From Acuticoccus sp. I52.16.1 (GTDB lineage: Bacteria; Pseudomonadota; Alphaproteobacteria; Rhizobiales; Amorphaceae), in assembly GCF_022865125.1 (NCBI RefSeq), contig NZ_CP094829.1:59783-123782 (forward strand): DNA of 64,000 nucleotides. The letters are read 5' to 3'. The position numbers and the translations under genes were made by a program. The notes beneath the pieces are model-generated. The model made no database searches. It had not been told where the DNA came from and saw nothing but the letters and a program-made list of their open reading frames with translations. Of the stretch, positions 1 to 8,478 are shown piece by piece (position 1 is the first letter of the stretch; every line of letters starts with the position of its first letter).

Positions 1-1
1 C

Positions 2-802
2 GGTCACTTCCCGATAATACTTCTTAAAAATGAAGTGTCACAATTAGAACTTCTAATAGTATCGCTGGCCGCATTAATGTTAGTTTATCTAATGCTTTCC
101 GTAATTCGGTTCTTGGTAAATATTCTGCAGGGTATGATTTGTGAGCGAGTCCTGATTGCTTTGAGACGAAAAATCTACGCTTCACGGGCGCAAACAAACA
201 GCAAAAAGAGTGGAAATGGGATTATCCCAGTCGTTTCACAGGAAATCGAGCCCCTCGGTGGATTTTCTGGTGAAATGATAATTCTGCCGCTAGTCCAGGT
301 TGGAACATTCCTAACTGTGCTATTTTTTATTTTTTCGCAGAGTAATGTACTCGGTGTTGCAGTGGTTGCACTCATCCCTATCCAGGTTATTTGGTCGGCC
401 TGGATGCAGAAGAAGCTAAACCGATTTTGGCGAGATCGTATTCGTTTGATGCGGATACTGGCCGTGAGAGCTACAAAATTATCGTCCGTTCCAACGGGCA
501 TGGAGCGTATATTTTCTAATATATACGCCAATAGGATAGCAATCTATAGGACAAAATACTTAATAAAATCGGCAAATTCATATTTAGTTGGAGTGTCATC
601 TGTAGTAGTTATTGGGGTCGGTGGATATCTAGTGATGAGTGATGATTTGACAGTTGGAGTTATCGCCGTGACTCTCGGTGCTCATAAAGATTTGTCTGGA
701 GCATTTCGTGAATTGTTACGTTATAGGCAGATGTGGTGTGACGTATCAGTCAGATACCTTGAACTGAAAAGGAGCGTAGGGGAAGTCTTCGCTGAAGCGT
801 GA
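2..802 (+). CDS. ABC exporter transmembrane domain, 5' end outside window
   Basis: The reading frame is open to the left edge (in-frame residues GHFPIILLKNE precede a possible GTG start at 35), so the true start probably lies outside the window. The protein has four to five hydrophobic segments and a cytoplasmic-loop pattern (ERVLIALRRKIY near residue 40) typical of type-1 ABC exporter membrane domains. No Walker A, signature or Walker B motif is present before the stop, so it is a membrane subunit only, or a truncated exporter that has lost its ATPase. Base composition is more AT-rich than the plasmid average. Substrate unknown. Family assignment is from overall pattern and is moderate. Confidence 0.55.
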   Translation, partial: GHFPIILLKNEVSQLELLIVSLAALMLVYLMLSVIRFLVNILQGMICERVLIALRRKIYASRAQTNSKKSGNGIIPVVSQEIEPLGGFSGEMIILPLVQVGTFLTVLFFIFSQSNVLGVAVVALIPIQVIWSAWMQKKLNRFWRDRIRLMRILAVRATKLSSVPTGMERIFSNIYANRIAIYRTKYLIKSANSYLVGVSSVVVIGVGGYLVMSDDLTVGVIAVTLGAHKDLSGAFRELLRYRQMWCDVSVRYLELKRSVGEVFAEA

Positions 803-842
803 TCTAACTGTTAGAGTGTATCAGGTACGTTGGGAGGCTCGG

Positions 843-1274
843 ATGAGTGTAAGGTGGGGTCTGACTGTAGTCGCGGCATTATTCGTGGGAGGCGTTGCTC
901 ATGCCAACGGATCATTGCCCAATGCCGAGGTGGGCGACGGGATCAATATCACGAACGTAACTCTTGATCGCATCGTAGATGAGAATAAAATAAGAGCTTC
1001 ATTTGTAGTAGAGAATTCTAGCTCGCAAGTTGTGAGGCTAAATAGTATAACGATAGGGGGTGGTGATGCGACCATTACAGTCGGTGGTGTTCCTCTAATT
1101 TCGTCTATGCCTGGCCTTTTGATGCGATATAATGATGAGCTTGACTTCTCGACGTCTCATTTGATGGCAACAGTTGAAGCGATTGATGTCGAGTTTGAAG
1201 AGCTGGATCATATTGTAGTCGAAATCGAAATTAATGGTGTTAAAAATCAGATAACAGTGCATCGCCGCCTCTGA
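843..1274 (+). CDS. Small secreted protein of unknown function
   Basis: The start at 843 is chosen over 816 because a GGGAGG ribosome site sits 8-13 bases upstream and the resulting N-terminus is a clean signal peptide ending VAHA. The mature part (about 120 aa) is rich in beta-strand-like alternation and acidic residues. A stretch resembling xxFVVENSSSQVVRL followed by HLMATVEAI recalls the layout of small periplasmic copper chaperones, but the metal-binding His/Met set is incomplete, so no function is assigned. It follows the ABC membrane domain by 40 bases and shares its AT-rich composition; the two may be co-transcribed. Confidence 0.55.
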   Translation: MSVRWGLTVVAALFVGGVAHANGSLPNAEVGDGINITNVTLDRIVDENKIRASFVVENSSSQVVRLNSITIGGGDATITVGGVPLISSMPGLLMRYNDELDFSTSHLMATVEAIDVEFEELDHIVVEIEINGVKNQITVHRRL

Positions 1275-1366
1275 CTACGTGCTGTCGGTTGTCCGCATTC
1301 CGAATGCAAATCGGCAGAAGAGGGAAGTTTTGCGCTGACGGCGAGGCGTGACCTGCCACTGATCGT

Positions 1367-1518
1367 TCATCCAGCGACGACTTGAGTCTCGGCTGTTGAT
1401 GCACCATTTTGACGCGGGTGAGCCATCGGAGCGTCGGTGCCGATTGCGGTGATGGTGGTCGCGAACCGTGCCGGAGTGGTGTAGCCCAATGCCGAGTGAG
1501 GCCTCTCGGTGGTGTAAT
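1367..1518 (-). pseudogene. IS3-family orfB remnant, C-terminal part (interrupted by IS66)
   Basis: The minus strand encodes an IS3 OrfB tail (ERPHSALGYTTPARFAT, the usual RPHSALG signature) ending in a stop at 1367. The frame stops being IS3-like exactly at the IS66 end at 1519. Removing IS66 and one copy of its 8-bp duplication joins it in frame to minus-strand sequence at 3928 onwards, giving WVIDYTTERPHSALG. It is therefore the downstream half of a transposase gene split by IS66. The 5' part of the IS3 gene is missing. Confidence 0.7.
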
Positions 1519-1545
1519 GTAAGCGTACGGCGTGCTCGCCCTTGC
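1519..1545. repeat. IS66 left terminal inverted repeat
   Basis: Begins GTAAGCGTACGGCGTGC; its reverse complement recurs at 3901-3927 with three mismatches. The flanking GGTGTAAT (1511-1518) is the left target-site duplication. Confidence 0.95.
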
Positions 1546-1624
1546 GGTCGGGCTCGTGGTGGCGAGTCTGCTGACGCGTAGCGGGCGGTAAGTGTCCGCG
1601 TAGCAATAAGCGGACACGTCGGGA

Positions 1625-2002
1625 ATGACCGGTCACATGACAGCGGTGCGGCGGCGCCGGCGGTACGAGGCCGCATTCAAGCGTAAGGTCGTGCGCGAGG
1701 CGAATGCGCCGGGAGCGTCGGTCGCCGCTGTGGCGCGGCGATACGGCCTCAACGCGAACATGGTGTTCATGTGGCGCCGGGATCCCCGTTTCGGGTCGCG
1801 CGCGGCGGAAGCCGTTTTTCTGCCGGTCGAGATCGGCACGAGCGGCACTGCGGCCCGCACCGATCAACCGCCCAGGGCGAGCGCTGTGCCGGACGGTGAG
1901 ATCGTCATCAGGTTCGACTGCGGCGTCGAGGTGATGTGCCGCGGGGACGTTGACGAGGATGCTCTGGAGAGGGTGCTGCGGGCCGTGAGGCGTAGCGCAT
2001 GA
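1625..2002 (+). CDS. tnpA: IS66 accessory protein TnpA
   Basis: This 125-residue protein has the N-terminal helix-turn-helix typical of IS66 OrfA ([16 protein letters not shown], then [20 protein letters not shown]). It is a small DNA-binding protein required together with TnpB and TnpC for transposition of full-length IS66 elements. It ends in ATGA overlapping the tnpB start at 1999, indicating translational coupling. The length is normal for the family. Confidence 0.92.
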   Translation: MTGHMTAVRRRRRYEAAFKRKVVREANAPGASVAAVARRYGLNANMVFMWRRDPRFGSRAAEAVFLPVEIGTSGTAARTDQPPRASAVPDGEIVIRFDCGVEVMCRGDVDEDALERVLRAVRRSA

Positions 2003-2346
2003 TCCCGGTGCCCGCCTCGACACGGATCTGGCTCGCGGCGGGCGTGACGGACATGCGCAAAGGCTTCAACGGGCTCGCGATGCTGGCCGAGACGATCCTC
2101 AAGGAGGACCCGTTCAGCGGTCATCTGTTCGTATTCCGCGGCCGGCGCGGCGACCTGATCAAGGTGATCTGGTGGGACGGTCAGGGAGCGTGCCTGTTCT
2201 CCAAGCGGCTCGAGCGTGGGCACTTCGTGTGGCCGTCGCCCGCGGATGGACGCGTGGCGGTGACGAAGGCGCAGCTGGCAATGCTCCTGGAAGGCATCGA
2301 CTGGCGCGCGCCGCAGCGCACCTGGCGCCCGCTGATCGCAGGATGA
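1999..2346 (+). CDS. tnpB: IS66 accessory protein TnpB
   Basis: This 115-residue protein is the conserved IS66 Orf2: [18 protein letters not shown] near the N-terminus, then [20 protein letters not shown] and the [15 protein letters not shown] block, all hallmark segments of the TnpB family. It starts inside the end of tnpA (ATGA overlap) and is followed 41 bases later by tnpC. No frameshift or truncation is visible. Confidence 0.95.
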   Translation: MIPVPASTRIWLAAGVTDMRKGFNGLAMLAETILKEDPFSGHLFVFRGRRGDLIKVIWWDGQGACLFSKRLERGHFVWPSPADGRVAVTKAQLAMLLEGIDWRAPQRTWRPLIAG

Positions 2347-2386
2347 AGCCCGCCGGGTAAGGGAGCGAATCACGTAGGATTGGGCC

Positions 2387-3892
2387 ATGCCGAGCACGCT
2401 GGCCGATCTTCCCGACGACGTCGACGCCCTGAAGGCGATCGTGGCGACGACGCGGGCGGAGCTCGCCTCGCGCGACCTCCTGATCGAGAAGCTCAAGCAC
2501 CAGCTGAGCGGATTGAAGCGGCATCGCTTCGGCACGTCCGCCGAGGGGCTCGAGCAGCTCCAGATGACGCTGGAAGATATCGAGATCACGCACTCGGCCG
2601 AGGTCATTCCCGAGCCGTCGGCGAGCGAGCCAAAGGGCAAGCCCGTCCGCAAGCCGCTCCCCGGCCATCTGCCGCGCCGGAACGAGATCCTGTCGCCGGG
2701 CAAGGCGTGCGAGCGGTGCGGCGGCAGGCTGAAGCTGCTGGGCGAGGACGTCACCGAAGAGTTGGAGTACGTTCCCGGCCGCTTCGTCGTGAACCGGATC
2801 GTGCGGCCGCGCATGGCATGCGCGTGCTGCGAGGCGATCCTTCAGGCGCCGCTGCCGTCGCGCCCGATCGAGCGGGGCCGGCCGGGGCCCGGCCTCATCG
2901 CGCACGTCCTCACCGCCAAGTACGCCGATCACCTGCCGCTCTACCGCCAGAGTCAGATCTTCGAGCGCGACGGCCTCGATCTCACGCGATCTACGTTGGC
3001 CGGCTGGGTCGGTCAGGCAACGCGCCTTCTCGAGCCGCTTGCCGACGCGATCGGCCGGCACGTGCGCCAAGGCGCTGCGATCTTCGCCGACGACACGCCC
3101 GTGCGGGTTCTCTCGGCCGGTGCCGGCGGCAAGACGGCGACGGGCCGGGTGTGGGTCTACGCCCGTGATGAACGGCCTTGGGGCGGCGCAGCGCCGCCGG
3201 CGGCCTGGTACAGGTTCTCGCCGGACCGAAAAGGGATCCATCCCCGGACCCATCTCGCCGGGTTCAGCGGCTTCATGCACGCAGACGGCTATGCCGGGTT
3301 CAACGAGATCACGCGCACCGGCGCCGTGCGCGAGGTCGCCTGCCTCGCGCATATCCGGCGCAAGTTCGTCGACGTCGCCACCGCGCAGGGTTCGTCGGTG
3401 GCCGAAGAGACGCTGCGGCGCATTGCGGAGCTCTACGCGGTCGAAGAGAACATCCGAGGCAAGCCGCCCGACGAGCGAGCCAGGATCCGGCAGGTCGAGA
3501 CGAGACCTCGCTTGGACGCCCTCGTTCTGTTCCTGACGATCACGCTGCAGCGGGTGTCCGGAAAATCCTCACTCGGGCAGGCTATCCGCTATGCGCTCAC
3601 CCGGCTGCCGCGGCTCGAGCCGATCTTCGAAGACGGCAGGCTCGAGATCGACAACAACTCGGCCGAGCGGGCCATGCGCGGCATCGCCCTCGGCCGCAAG
3701 AATTATCTCTTCATGGGATCCGACGGAGGCGGCAACGCCGCAGCGATCGCCTACACTCTGATCGAGACCGCCAAGCTCAACGGCGTCGATCCGCAAGCCT
3801 GGCTCACCGACGTCCTCACGCGCATCGCCGACCATAAGATCACCAAGCTCGACGCGCTGATGCCCTGGCACTTCAACGCCTCAGCCCACTGA
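2387..3892 (+). CDS. tnpC: IS66 family transposase TnpC (DDE)
   Basis: This 501-residue protein has the full IS66 architecture: an N-terminal coiled/leucine-rich segment, a zinc-finger-like [14 protein letters not shown] with CACC further on, and a DDE catalytic core including [10 protein letters not shown], the [11 protein letters not shown] segment and [13 protein letters not shown]. It ends with the usual C-terminal IS66 block containing a WLTDVL motif. Full length and uninterrupted. Catalyses DNA cleavage and strand transfer at the element ends. Confidence 0.96.
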   Translation: MPSTLADLPDDVDALKAIVATTRAELASRDLLIEKLKHQLSGLKRHRFGTSAEGLEQLQMTLEDIEITHSAEVIPEPSASEPKGKPVRKPLPGHLPRRNEILSPGKACERCGGRLKLLGEDVTEELEYVPGRFVVNRIVRPRMACACCEAILQAPLPSRPIERGRPGPGLIAHVLTAKYADHLPLYRQSQIFERDGLDLTRSTLAGWVGQATRLLEPLADAIGRHVRQGAAIFADDTPVRVLSAGAGGKTATGRVWVYARDERPWGGAAPPAAWYRFSPDRKGIHPRTHLAGFSGFMHADGYAGFNEITRTGAVREVACLAHIRRKFVDVATAQGSSVAEETLRRIAELYAVEENIRGKPPDERARIRQVETRPRLDALVLFLTITLQRVSGKSSLGQAIRYALTRLPRLEPIFEDGRLEIDNNSAERAMRGIALGRKNYLFMGSDGGGNAAAIAYTLIETAKLNGVDPQAWLTDVLTRIADHKITKLDALMPWHFNASAH

Positions 3893-3900
3893 CGGAAAAA

Positions 3901-3927
3901 GCAAGGTCGGGCACGCCGCACGCTTAC
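3901..3927. repeat. IS66 right terminal inverted repeat
   Basis: Reverse complement begins GTAAGCGTGCGGCGTGC, matching the left end at 24 of 27 bases. It is followed immediately by the second copy of the target duplication GGTGTAAT (3928-3935). Confidence 0.95.
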
Positions 3928-4059
3928 GGTGTAATCGATGACCCACTCGGAGATGGCATTCCGGAACAACCTGAAACGGCAGTTCGTCGCTCGACCGGGA
4001 TCGACGACAGTCATCCAGCATAACCCGGCCTCTAAGGGCCGTCGACAAACACGGCTCAA
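3928..4059 (-). pseudogene. IS3-family orfB remnant, upstream fragment
   Basis: On the minus strand the frame reads NAISEWVIDYT up to the IS66 insertion point and continues in the fragment at 1367-1518. Further upstream (towards 4059) the reading frame remains open but loses clear similarity to IS3 transposase, so the element is truncated at its 5' side. Only the residues next to the junction are convincing; the outer limit is uncertain. Confidence 0.45.
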
Positions 4060-4076
4060 GCATTTACATAAGAGCC

Positions 4077-4421
4077 ATGCAGAGCTTCGTCCGCATCCTC
4101 GTCGTCGCCTTGCTCGCCGTCTTTGCGGCGGGTTCGGTTGCGCATGTGGCGAGCACGACGACTATGGCCATCAAGATGGCCTTTGCCGACACCGGCGCCA
4201 TCGATATGGCAGACTGCACTGGCTGCGACGCGGACGACGATGGTGACGATGGCGTGCTGGTCTGCAATCTGGTGTGTAGTGCCCCATTCGTTGCCGATTT
4301 GCGTACGGAATCGGCCGTCAACATGCTGGCCGTTGTTTCGATCGCCCAACCGACAGGGCTTTCCGACTTCGTCGGTCGAACCGGTCCTCCGGATCCTTAC
4401 CCTCCCCGAACGCTCATCTGA
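4077..4421 (+). CDS. Small secreted Cys/Asp-rich protein, start of copper/redox cluster
   Basis: This 114-residue protein has an N-terminal signal peptide (FVRILVVALLAVFAAGSVAH). The mature part carries two Cys pairs, DCTGCDADDDGDDG and VCNLVC, separated by an acidic run, which would suit metal binding or a disulfide. It lies directly upstream of copper and cytochrome genes on the same strand. It resembles small uncharacterised proteins found beside copper-resistance genes, but no family is recognised with certainty. Confidence 0.6.
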   Translation: MQSFVRILVVALLAVFAAGSVAHVASTTTMAIKMAFADTGAIDMADCTGCDADDDGDDGVLVCNLVCSAPFVADLRTESAVNMLAVVSIAQPTGLSDFVGRTGPPDPYPPRTLI

Positions 4422-4505
4422 TTTGACGCCAGTCGGGCTCCGTCTCGGCTGAAGCGTCGTGCGGGATTACCGGTGCAGACTCACCGATGATCGCCTCGAG
4501 ACCGC

Positions 4506-5009
4506 TTGCGCAGTCAATTCTGTGCAGTCCGGCGCTTTCGCAAATCAGCTGAGACGCAAACAGTGTTACCGACGCATCCACCGGCGCTGTCGCGCCGGAC
4601 CACCGATGGGCTCTTCCTACGTCCTGCATTAGGACCGTTTCCGGGAGGATCGAACCTTCGGCGCGGCCTTCTGATCGTCTTCGGCCTGTATGTTGCGCTG
4701 CCAGCCGGCGCAGCACTCGCGGCCGGTGACGTTGAGCGCGGGTCGCAGGTATACCACTCCTGCGTCGCCTGCCACGCGCTAGAGCCTGGCCTTCATCTGA
4801 CGGGTCTGAGCCTCGACCAAGTCTGGAACCGTACCGCCGGCCAGGCTGAAGGGTTTGGTCGCTACTCTGACCCCCTTCGCGACTCCGCCTTTCCATCCAG
4901 GCGATGTTGTCCTCGGCGCGGGCATGCAGCGCGATCGCTACTCTGTGATCTTTCCCAACGTGGCGGATCTTTAGCGCCTCGTCTTCGAAACCTGCAAGGT
5001 GCGTTGAAA
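4506..5009 (+). pseudogene. Truncated c-type cytochrome remnant
   Basis: The frame contains a hydrophobic leader (LLIVFGLYVALPAGAALA), then GDVERGSQVYHSCVACHAL with the haem-binding CVACH near 4761, and LSLDQVWNRTAGQAEGFGRYSD, the usual N-terminal half of a class I cytochrome c. After about 4875 the similarity stops: the distal Met ligand region is absent and the residues become Arg/Cys-rich. The frame nevertheless stays open and runs into the next gene at 5010 without a stop. No convincing start codon precedes the leader. Best read as a 3'-deleted cytochrome gene. Confidence 0.55.
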
Positions 5010-5960
5010 ATGAACTCATACATGAAAAAGAGTGCCGCCGGGCTTGCCACCGAGCTTTCGAGAAGGGGCTTCGTCATCGGCGCGGCTGTGGCGGGCGCCG
5101 GCCTCATCGTCCTGTCAGGCCTCCGTGCAAGTGCGGCGCCTGCGCCGATCCGTGCCCTTGTCTTCGATGGCGACGCTCTGATCGTCGCCGGCTCTAACCT
5201 CGGGCGCAGCGAGGATGGTGGCCAATCCTGGACGGCGTTGCTGGGTCCTGCGGCCATCCTTGCGCTCGCGACCCATCCCGAGCGGCCGGGGCGCCTTGTC
5301 GCCGGTCTCGCCTCCGGCGGCGTCGCTCTCTCCGAAGATGGCGGGCGCACATGGCAAGCCCGCTCCTCGGGGCTTCCGGAGGGCGCAATTGACGCCGTGA
5401 CCGTCGCGGCCGGAAAACCCGACATGGTCTATGCCGCGGCGCGTGGCGACGGTCTCTGGAAGAGCGAGGATGCCGGCCAAAGCTGGAGCCTTGCCATGGA
5501 TCGCCCTTGGCTCGCGGATGCCGAACGCGATCTTCTCGCGCTCGCCTCGGTCGACCTCGCCACCGGCATGGGCGGCATCTGGATCTATGCCGGCACCCCG
5601 GCCGGTCTGACGCGGGTCCCCGACTGCTTCTGCCGCTGGCAGGATGTGCAGCCTGGCAACGCCATGGACGCCTTGGTGTCCGGCGACGCGCCGCCTTCCG
5701 AGGCGCCGCTTCCGGCGGGCGAGCCGATCGTGGCGCTGGCCAGCGCCAACACGGCTCCCGAGACGCTCTATGCCGCCCTGCCATCGGGCGTCTGGACGTC
5801 CCGCGACGGTGGGGTGGTCTGGTCACGAGCGGCGGAGGGGTCCGCCTCCGCGGTCGTAATTCATCCGGCAGACGAGAAACACGTCGTCGCTGTACTCGAC
5901 GACATCCTGAAACACAGCCGCGATGGCGGCACCAGCTGGGCTGCGCTCGCAGCCGCTTAA
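5010..5960 (+). CDS. BNR/Asp-box repeat protein, Tat-exported
   Basis: The start at 5010 is chosen because it is followed by a signal sequence with a twin-arginine motif (SRRGF) and a hydrophobic stretch ending ASA; an AAGG lies upstream. The 316-residue product carries at least five Asp-box motifs (SEDGGQSW, SEDGGRTW, SEDAGQSW, SRDGGVVW, SRDGGTSW) spaced as in a beta-propeller of the sialidase/YCF48-like type. No catalytic assignment is possible; such proteins often act as periplasmic scaffolds. It ends one base before the DUF411 reading frame, so it belongs to the same operon. Confidence 0.8.
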   Translation: MNSYMKKSAAGLATELSRRGFVIGAAVAGAGLIVLSGLRASAAPAPIRALVFDGDALIVAGSNLGRSEDGGQSWTALLGPAAILALATHPERPGRLVAGLASGGVALSEDGGRTWQARSSGLPEGAIDAVTVAAGKPDMVYAAARGDGLWKSEDAGQSWSLAMDRPWLADAERDLLALASVDLATGMGGIWIYAGTPAGLTRVPDCFCRWQDVQPGNAMDALVSGDAPPSEAPLPAGEPIVALASANTAPETLYAALPSGVWTSRDGGVVWSRAAEGSASAVVIHPADEKHVVAVLDDILKHSRDGGTSWAALAAA

Positions 5961-5972
5961 ATGGAGCATCCC

Positions 5973-6458
5973 ATGAAAAAAACTTTTGCAATCGCCTCGC
6001 TCGCGGGCCTTGCGCTCGCAGGAGCAGCCGCCTTCACGACCTTCTCGTCTGCCCAGAGCACGGATCAGCCGATCGCGGCTTCGGCGGAGCCTTCCAAAGA
6101 GATTACGATCTGGCGCGATCCTGGCTGCGGCTGCTGCGACGCCTACGCCGAATACCTGGAGGCGAACGGCTATCGCGTCACGCGCGTCGACGACCGGGAC
6201 TTCGACCGGCGCTCGGTCGAGGCCGGTGTCCCTGCGCAGGGGCTTGGCTGCCATCTTGCGGAAATCGACGGCTACTACGTCAGCGGCCTCGTACCCGCGG
6301 AGATCATCGAGAGACTGGTGACCGAACGGCCGGACATTGACGGCATCACGCTGCCCGGAATGCCCGCGAACGCCCCAGGTATGGCGGCAGAGAAGACCGG
6401 GACCCTGAAGACCTACGCCTTCGGCGACGACGGGGTTGCCGTGTATTCCGATGAGTGA
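5973..6458 (+). CDS. DUF411 family periplasmic metal-binding protein
   Basis: The start at 5973 is preferred over 5961 because GGAG sits just upstream and the protein then begins with a good signal peptide. The mature protein has the DUF411 signature ITIWRDPGCGCCDAYAEYL followed by QGLGCHLAEIDGYYVSGLVPAEII. This family is repeatedly linked to copper resistance and is thought to bind Cu(I) through the Cys cluster. It overlaps the next small gene by 8 bases. Confidence 0.88.
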   Translation: MKKTFAIASLAGLALAGAAAFTTFSSAQSTDQPIAASAEPSKEITIWRDPGCGCCDAYAEYLEANGYRVTRVDDRDFDRRSVEAGVPAQGLGCHLAEIDGYYVSGLVPAEIIERLVTERPDIDGITLPGMPANAPGMAAEKTGTLKTYAFGDDGVAVYSDE

Positions 6459-6594
6459 GTGTATGATGGGAATGATGGACGGCTCCATGATGGGTTTCAT
6501 GATGGCCGGCGGCGGCCTTGTTCTGCTGCTTGTCCTCGCGGTTCTGGTACTCGGCCTCGTGGCGCTGGTGAAGTACGTTCGGGGGCCGCGATGA
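6451..6594 (+). CDS. Methionine-rich 47-aa membrane peptide
   Basis: A 47-codon gene begins at ATG 6451, overlaps the end of the DUF411 gene by 8 bases and its own stop overlaps the next start (ATGA at 6591-6594). The N-terminal 20 residues are strikingly Met-rich (MSECMMGMMDGSMMGFMMAG) and precede a single hydrophobic helix (LVLLLVLAVLVLGLVALV) with a basic tail. Met clusters of this kind bind Cu(I); a membrane copper-binding or handover role is inferred from this and from the operon. Tight overlaps on both sides are the main evidence that it is translated. Confidence 0.7.
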   Translation: MSECMMGMMDGSMMGFMMAGGGLVLLLVLAVLVLGLVALVKYVRGPR

Positions 6595-7085
6595 GACCGC
6601 GCCGAATCGTGTTCGCGGGCGCTGCACTTGCCGGGCTGGCTGGCGTGGCGGCGCTCGCGCAGCAACGGACCGGCGAAGCGGGAGAAGCACCGGCGGAAGG
6701 TCTGACCGTTCTCGGCGAGCCCATGACGGCGGAACAGATCGAGCTAGGACGGCACCTCTACGGGGCGAATTGCGCCTCCTGCCACGGCGCCGATCTCGAG
6801 GGCCAGGCCGACTGGAAGAGGCGTCTGCCTAATGGTCGGATGCCGGCGCCGCCGCACGACGAGACCGGGCACACTTGGCACCACTCAGACGAGGACCTGT
6901 TCACAGTCACAAAACGCGGCGTCGGCGCGATCGTGCCCGGCTACGAGAGCGACATGCCCGCCTTCGAGGGCATCCTGAGCGACACCGAGATCGCCGCCAC
7001 GCTTGCCTACATCAAGAGCACATGGCCTGAGCATCAGCGCGAGTTCCAGGCGCGCATCACGGCGAAGGATGAGGGCGGGTCATGA
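6591..7085 (+). CDS. c-type cytochrome, class I
   Basis: The start at 6591 overlaps the preceding stop. The 164-residue protein has a signal peptide ending ALAQ, a haem attachment motif CASCH (in LYGANCASCHGADLEGQ) and a candidate distal Met in YESDMPAFEGIL. It ends with the usual C-terminal helix (LSDTEIAATLAYIKSTWP). Mono-haem periplasmic electron carrier. It ends 4 bases inside the next gene, which encodes a cytochrome-maturation type thioredoxin. Confidence 0.88.
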   Translation: MRPRRIVFAGAALAGLAGVAALAQQRTGEAGEAPAEGLTVLGEPMTAEQIELGRHLYGANCASCHGADLEGQADWKRRLPNGRMPAPPHDETGHTWHHSDEDLFTVTKRGVGAIVPGYESDMPAFEGILSDTEIAATLAYIKSTWPEHQREFQARITAKDEGGS

Positions 7086-7657
7086 GCGTGAGCGAAGAAC
7101 GCACGCCATCGTGGCGCGGCAGGCTGGTTCTGCTTCTTCCTGCCGCAGTGTTCGGAGGCCTCGCCGTAGCGTTCTATTGGGGGCTCTGGAACAAGGATGA
7201 CAGGCTGCCCTCGGCCCTGATTGGCAGGCCGATCCCCGAGTTCAACCTGCCGCCGATCGTGGGCCGTCAGATCGGCCTATCCTCCGCGGACCTGCAGGGC
7301 CAGGTGTCGATCGTGAATGTCTGGGCGTCCTGGTGCGTGCCGTGCCGGGTGGAGATGCCATTACTCGTCGAGCTTGCCGAGGATAGCTCGGTGCCGATCT
7401 ACGGAATCAACTACAAGGACGACGCGGACGAAGCGCTGGCCTTCCTGGCCGAGCTTGGCGATCCCTACGCGCGGATCGGCGCGGACCGGTCGGGCCGTGT
7501 CGCCATCGACTGGGGCGTCTACGGACTCCCCGAAACCTTCGTCATCGATGCTGACGGGCGGATCGCCTACAAGCATGTCGGCCCCTTCGACCGGCGCTCG
7601 CTGGAGGAGGACATCCTTCCCGTCGTGCAACGGCTGCAGGCGGAGGCCGACACATGA
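7082..7657 (+). CDS. Thiol:disulfide interchange protein, DsbE/CcmG type
   Basis: This 191-residue protein has one N-terminal membrane anchor (residues about 15-35) and a periplasmic thioredoxin fold with WASWCVPCRVEMP as the CxxC active site and the cis-Pro loop GVYGLPETFVID. The insert GINYKDDADEALAFL is characteristic of CcmG/DsbE. It would reduce apocytochrome or copper-chaperone cysteines using electrons from CcdA encoded at 10011. ATGA overlaps connect it to both neighbours. Confidence 0.9.
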   Translation: MSVSEERTPSWRGRLVLLLPAAVFGGLAVAFYWGLWNKDDRLPSALIGRPIPEFNLPPIVGRQIGLSSADLQGQVSIVNVWASWCVPCRVEMPLLVELAEDSSVPIYGINYKDDADEALAFLAELGDPYARIGADRSGRVAIDWGVYGLPETFVIDADGRIAYKHVGPFDRRSLEEDILPVVQRLQAEADT

Positions 7658-8175
7658 GACGGCGCGATTTCCTGGTCGGAGCGCTCGCTCTGGCCGCCAC
7701 TCCGGCTTTCGCCCGACCGGTCATGCCGCTCCATGACGCGCCGCGCGAGCTTCTCTCACCGCCCTTCATCGACGGCGATGGGCGCGAGCTGACGCTCGCC
7801 GACTTCCGCGGCCGCGTCGTCCTCCTGAATGTCTGGGCGACCTGGTGCGTGCCGTGCCGGGAGGAGATGCCGACGCTCGACAGGCTCCAGGCGCGGCTCG
7901 GCGGGGAGGAGTTCCACGTCCTTCCGCTCTCGATCGACCGCGGAGGGCTGGAGCCCGTGCGCCGTTTCTACGACGAGATCAACATTCGTCATCTCGGCAT
8001 GTACCTCGCCAATGATCTGCGCGCGATGCAGGGGCTGGCGGTGGTCGGTCTTCCGACCACTCTCCTCATCGACCGCGAGGGGCGCGAAATCGCCCGCGTC
8101 GTCGGCCCGGCCGAGTGGGACAGCCCCGAGGCCGTGGCGCAATTCGAATCCATTATCGCAACGACGAGGACCTGA
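7654..8175 (+). CDS. TlpA-family periplasmic thioredoxin
   Basis: The N-terminus is MRRRDFLVGALALAATPAFA, a Tat-like signal peptide. The thioredoxin core has WATWCVPCREEMPTL as active site and GLPTTLLIDREG as the cis-Pro loop. It is a soluble TlpA/ResA-like reductase, distinct in sequence from the neighbouring DsbE. TlpA proteins reduce the cysteines of SCO and CuA-type acceptors, consistent with the SCO gene 650 bases downstream. Confidence 0.88.
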   Translation: MRRRDFLVGALALAATPAFARPVMPLHDAPRELLSPPFIDGDGRELTLADFRGRVVLLNVWATWCVPCREEMPTLDRLQARLGGEEFHVLPLSIDRGGLEPVRRFYDEINIRHLGMYLANDLRAMQGLAVVGLPTTLLIDREGREIARVVGPAEWDSPEAVAQFESIIATTRT

Positions 8176-8178
8176 CCA

Positions 8179-8454
8179 ATGACCGAAACAGCTGACCTGA
8201 CGCAGCCCGCGCGATCTACCGGACCGCAAATACCCTTCGGCCGGCGCGGCCTGCTGATCGCCGCTCTGGCGGTCATCGCGGCGGGGCTCGCCCTGAACTG
8301 GGGCTGGCTCACCGCTGTCGGCGCCGCTCCCTTGATCCTCAGCCTCGCGCCCTGCGCCGCCATGTGCGCTCTGGGACTTTGCATGCGAGGCGGCTCGAAC
8401 TCTTGCGAAACCAAGAGCAATCCGGCCTTACAGCCGGATACCCAAAAGGACTGA
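8179..8454 (+). CDS. Small membrane protein with Cys-rich helix
   Basis: This 91-residue protein starts 3 bases after the TlpA stop. It has two hydrophobic segments (about 25-45 and 50-70); the second contains PCAAMCALGLCMRG, three Cys and two Met within a helix, which suggests metal coordination or transfer in the membrane. The C-terminal tail is polar. No family recognised; role in copper handling is inferred only from residues and operon position. Confidence 0.6.
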   Translation: MTETADLTQPARSTGPQIPFGRRGLLIAALAVIAAGLALNWGWLTAVGAAPLILSLAPCAAMCALGLCMRGGSNSCETKSNPALQPDTQKD

Positions 8455-8478
8455 AACAGAAACCGAAAGGAGATCACG

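Larger units (their letters stand above)
1519..3927 (+). mobile_element. Intact IS66-family insertion sequence, 2409 bp
   Basis: Terminal inverted repeats at 1519-1545 and 3901-3927 match at 24 of 27 positions and begin GTAAGCGT. The 8 bases outside both ends are identical (GGTGTAAT at 1511-1518 and 3928-3935), the target duplication size expected for IS66. It holds the standard tnpA-tnpB-tnpC set on the plus strand. Exact duplication and full-length genes indicate a recent, probably still active insertion into an IS3-family transposase gene. Confidence 0.96.

Noticed and set aside
4870..4975. Plus-strand frame FHPGDVVLGAGMQRDRYSV after the cytochrome fragment
   Set aside because: Protein-like but too short and without start codon; could not be tied to any family.
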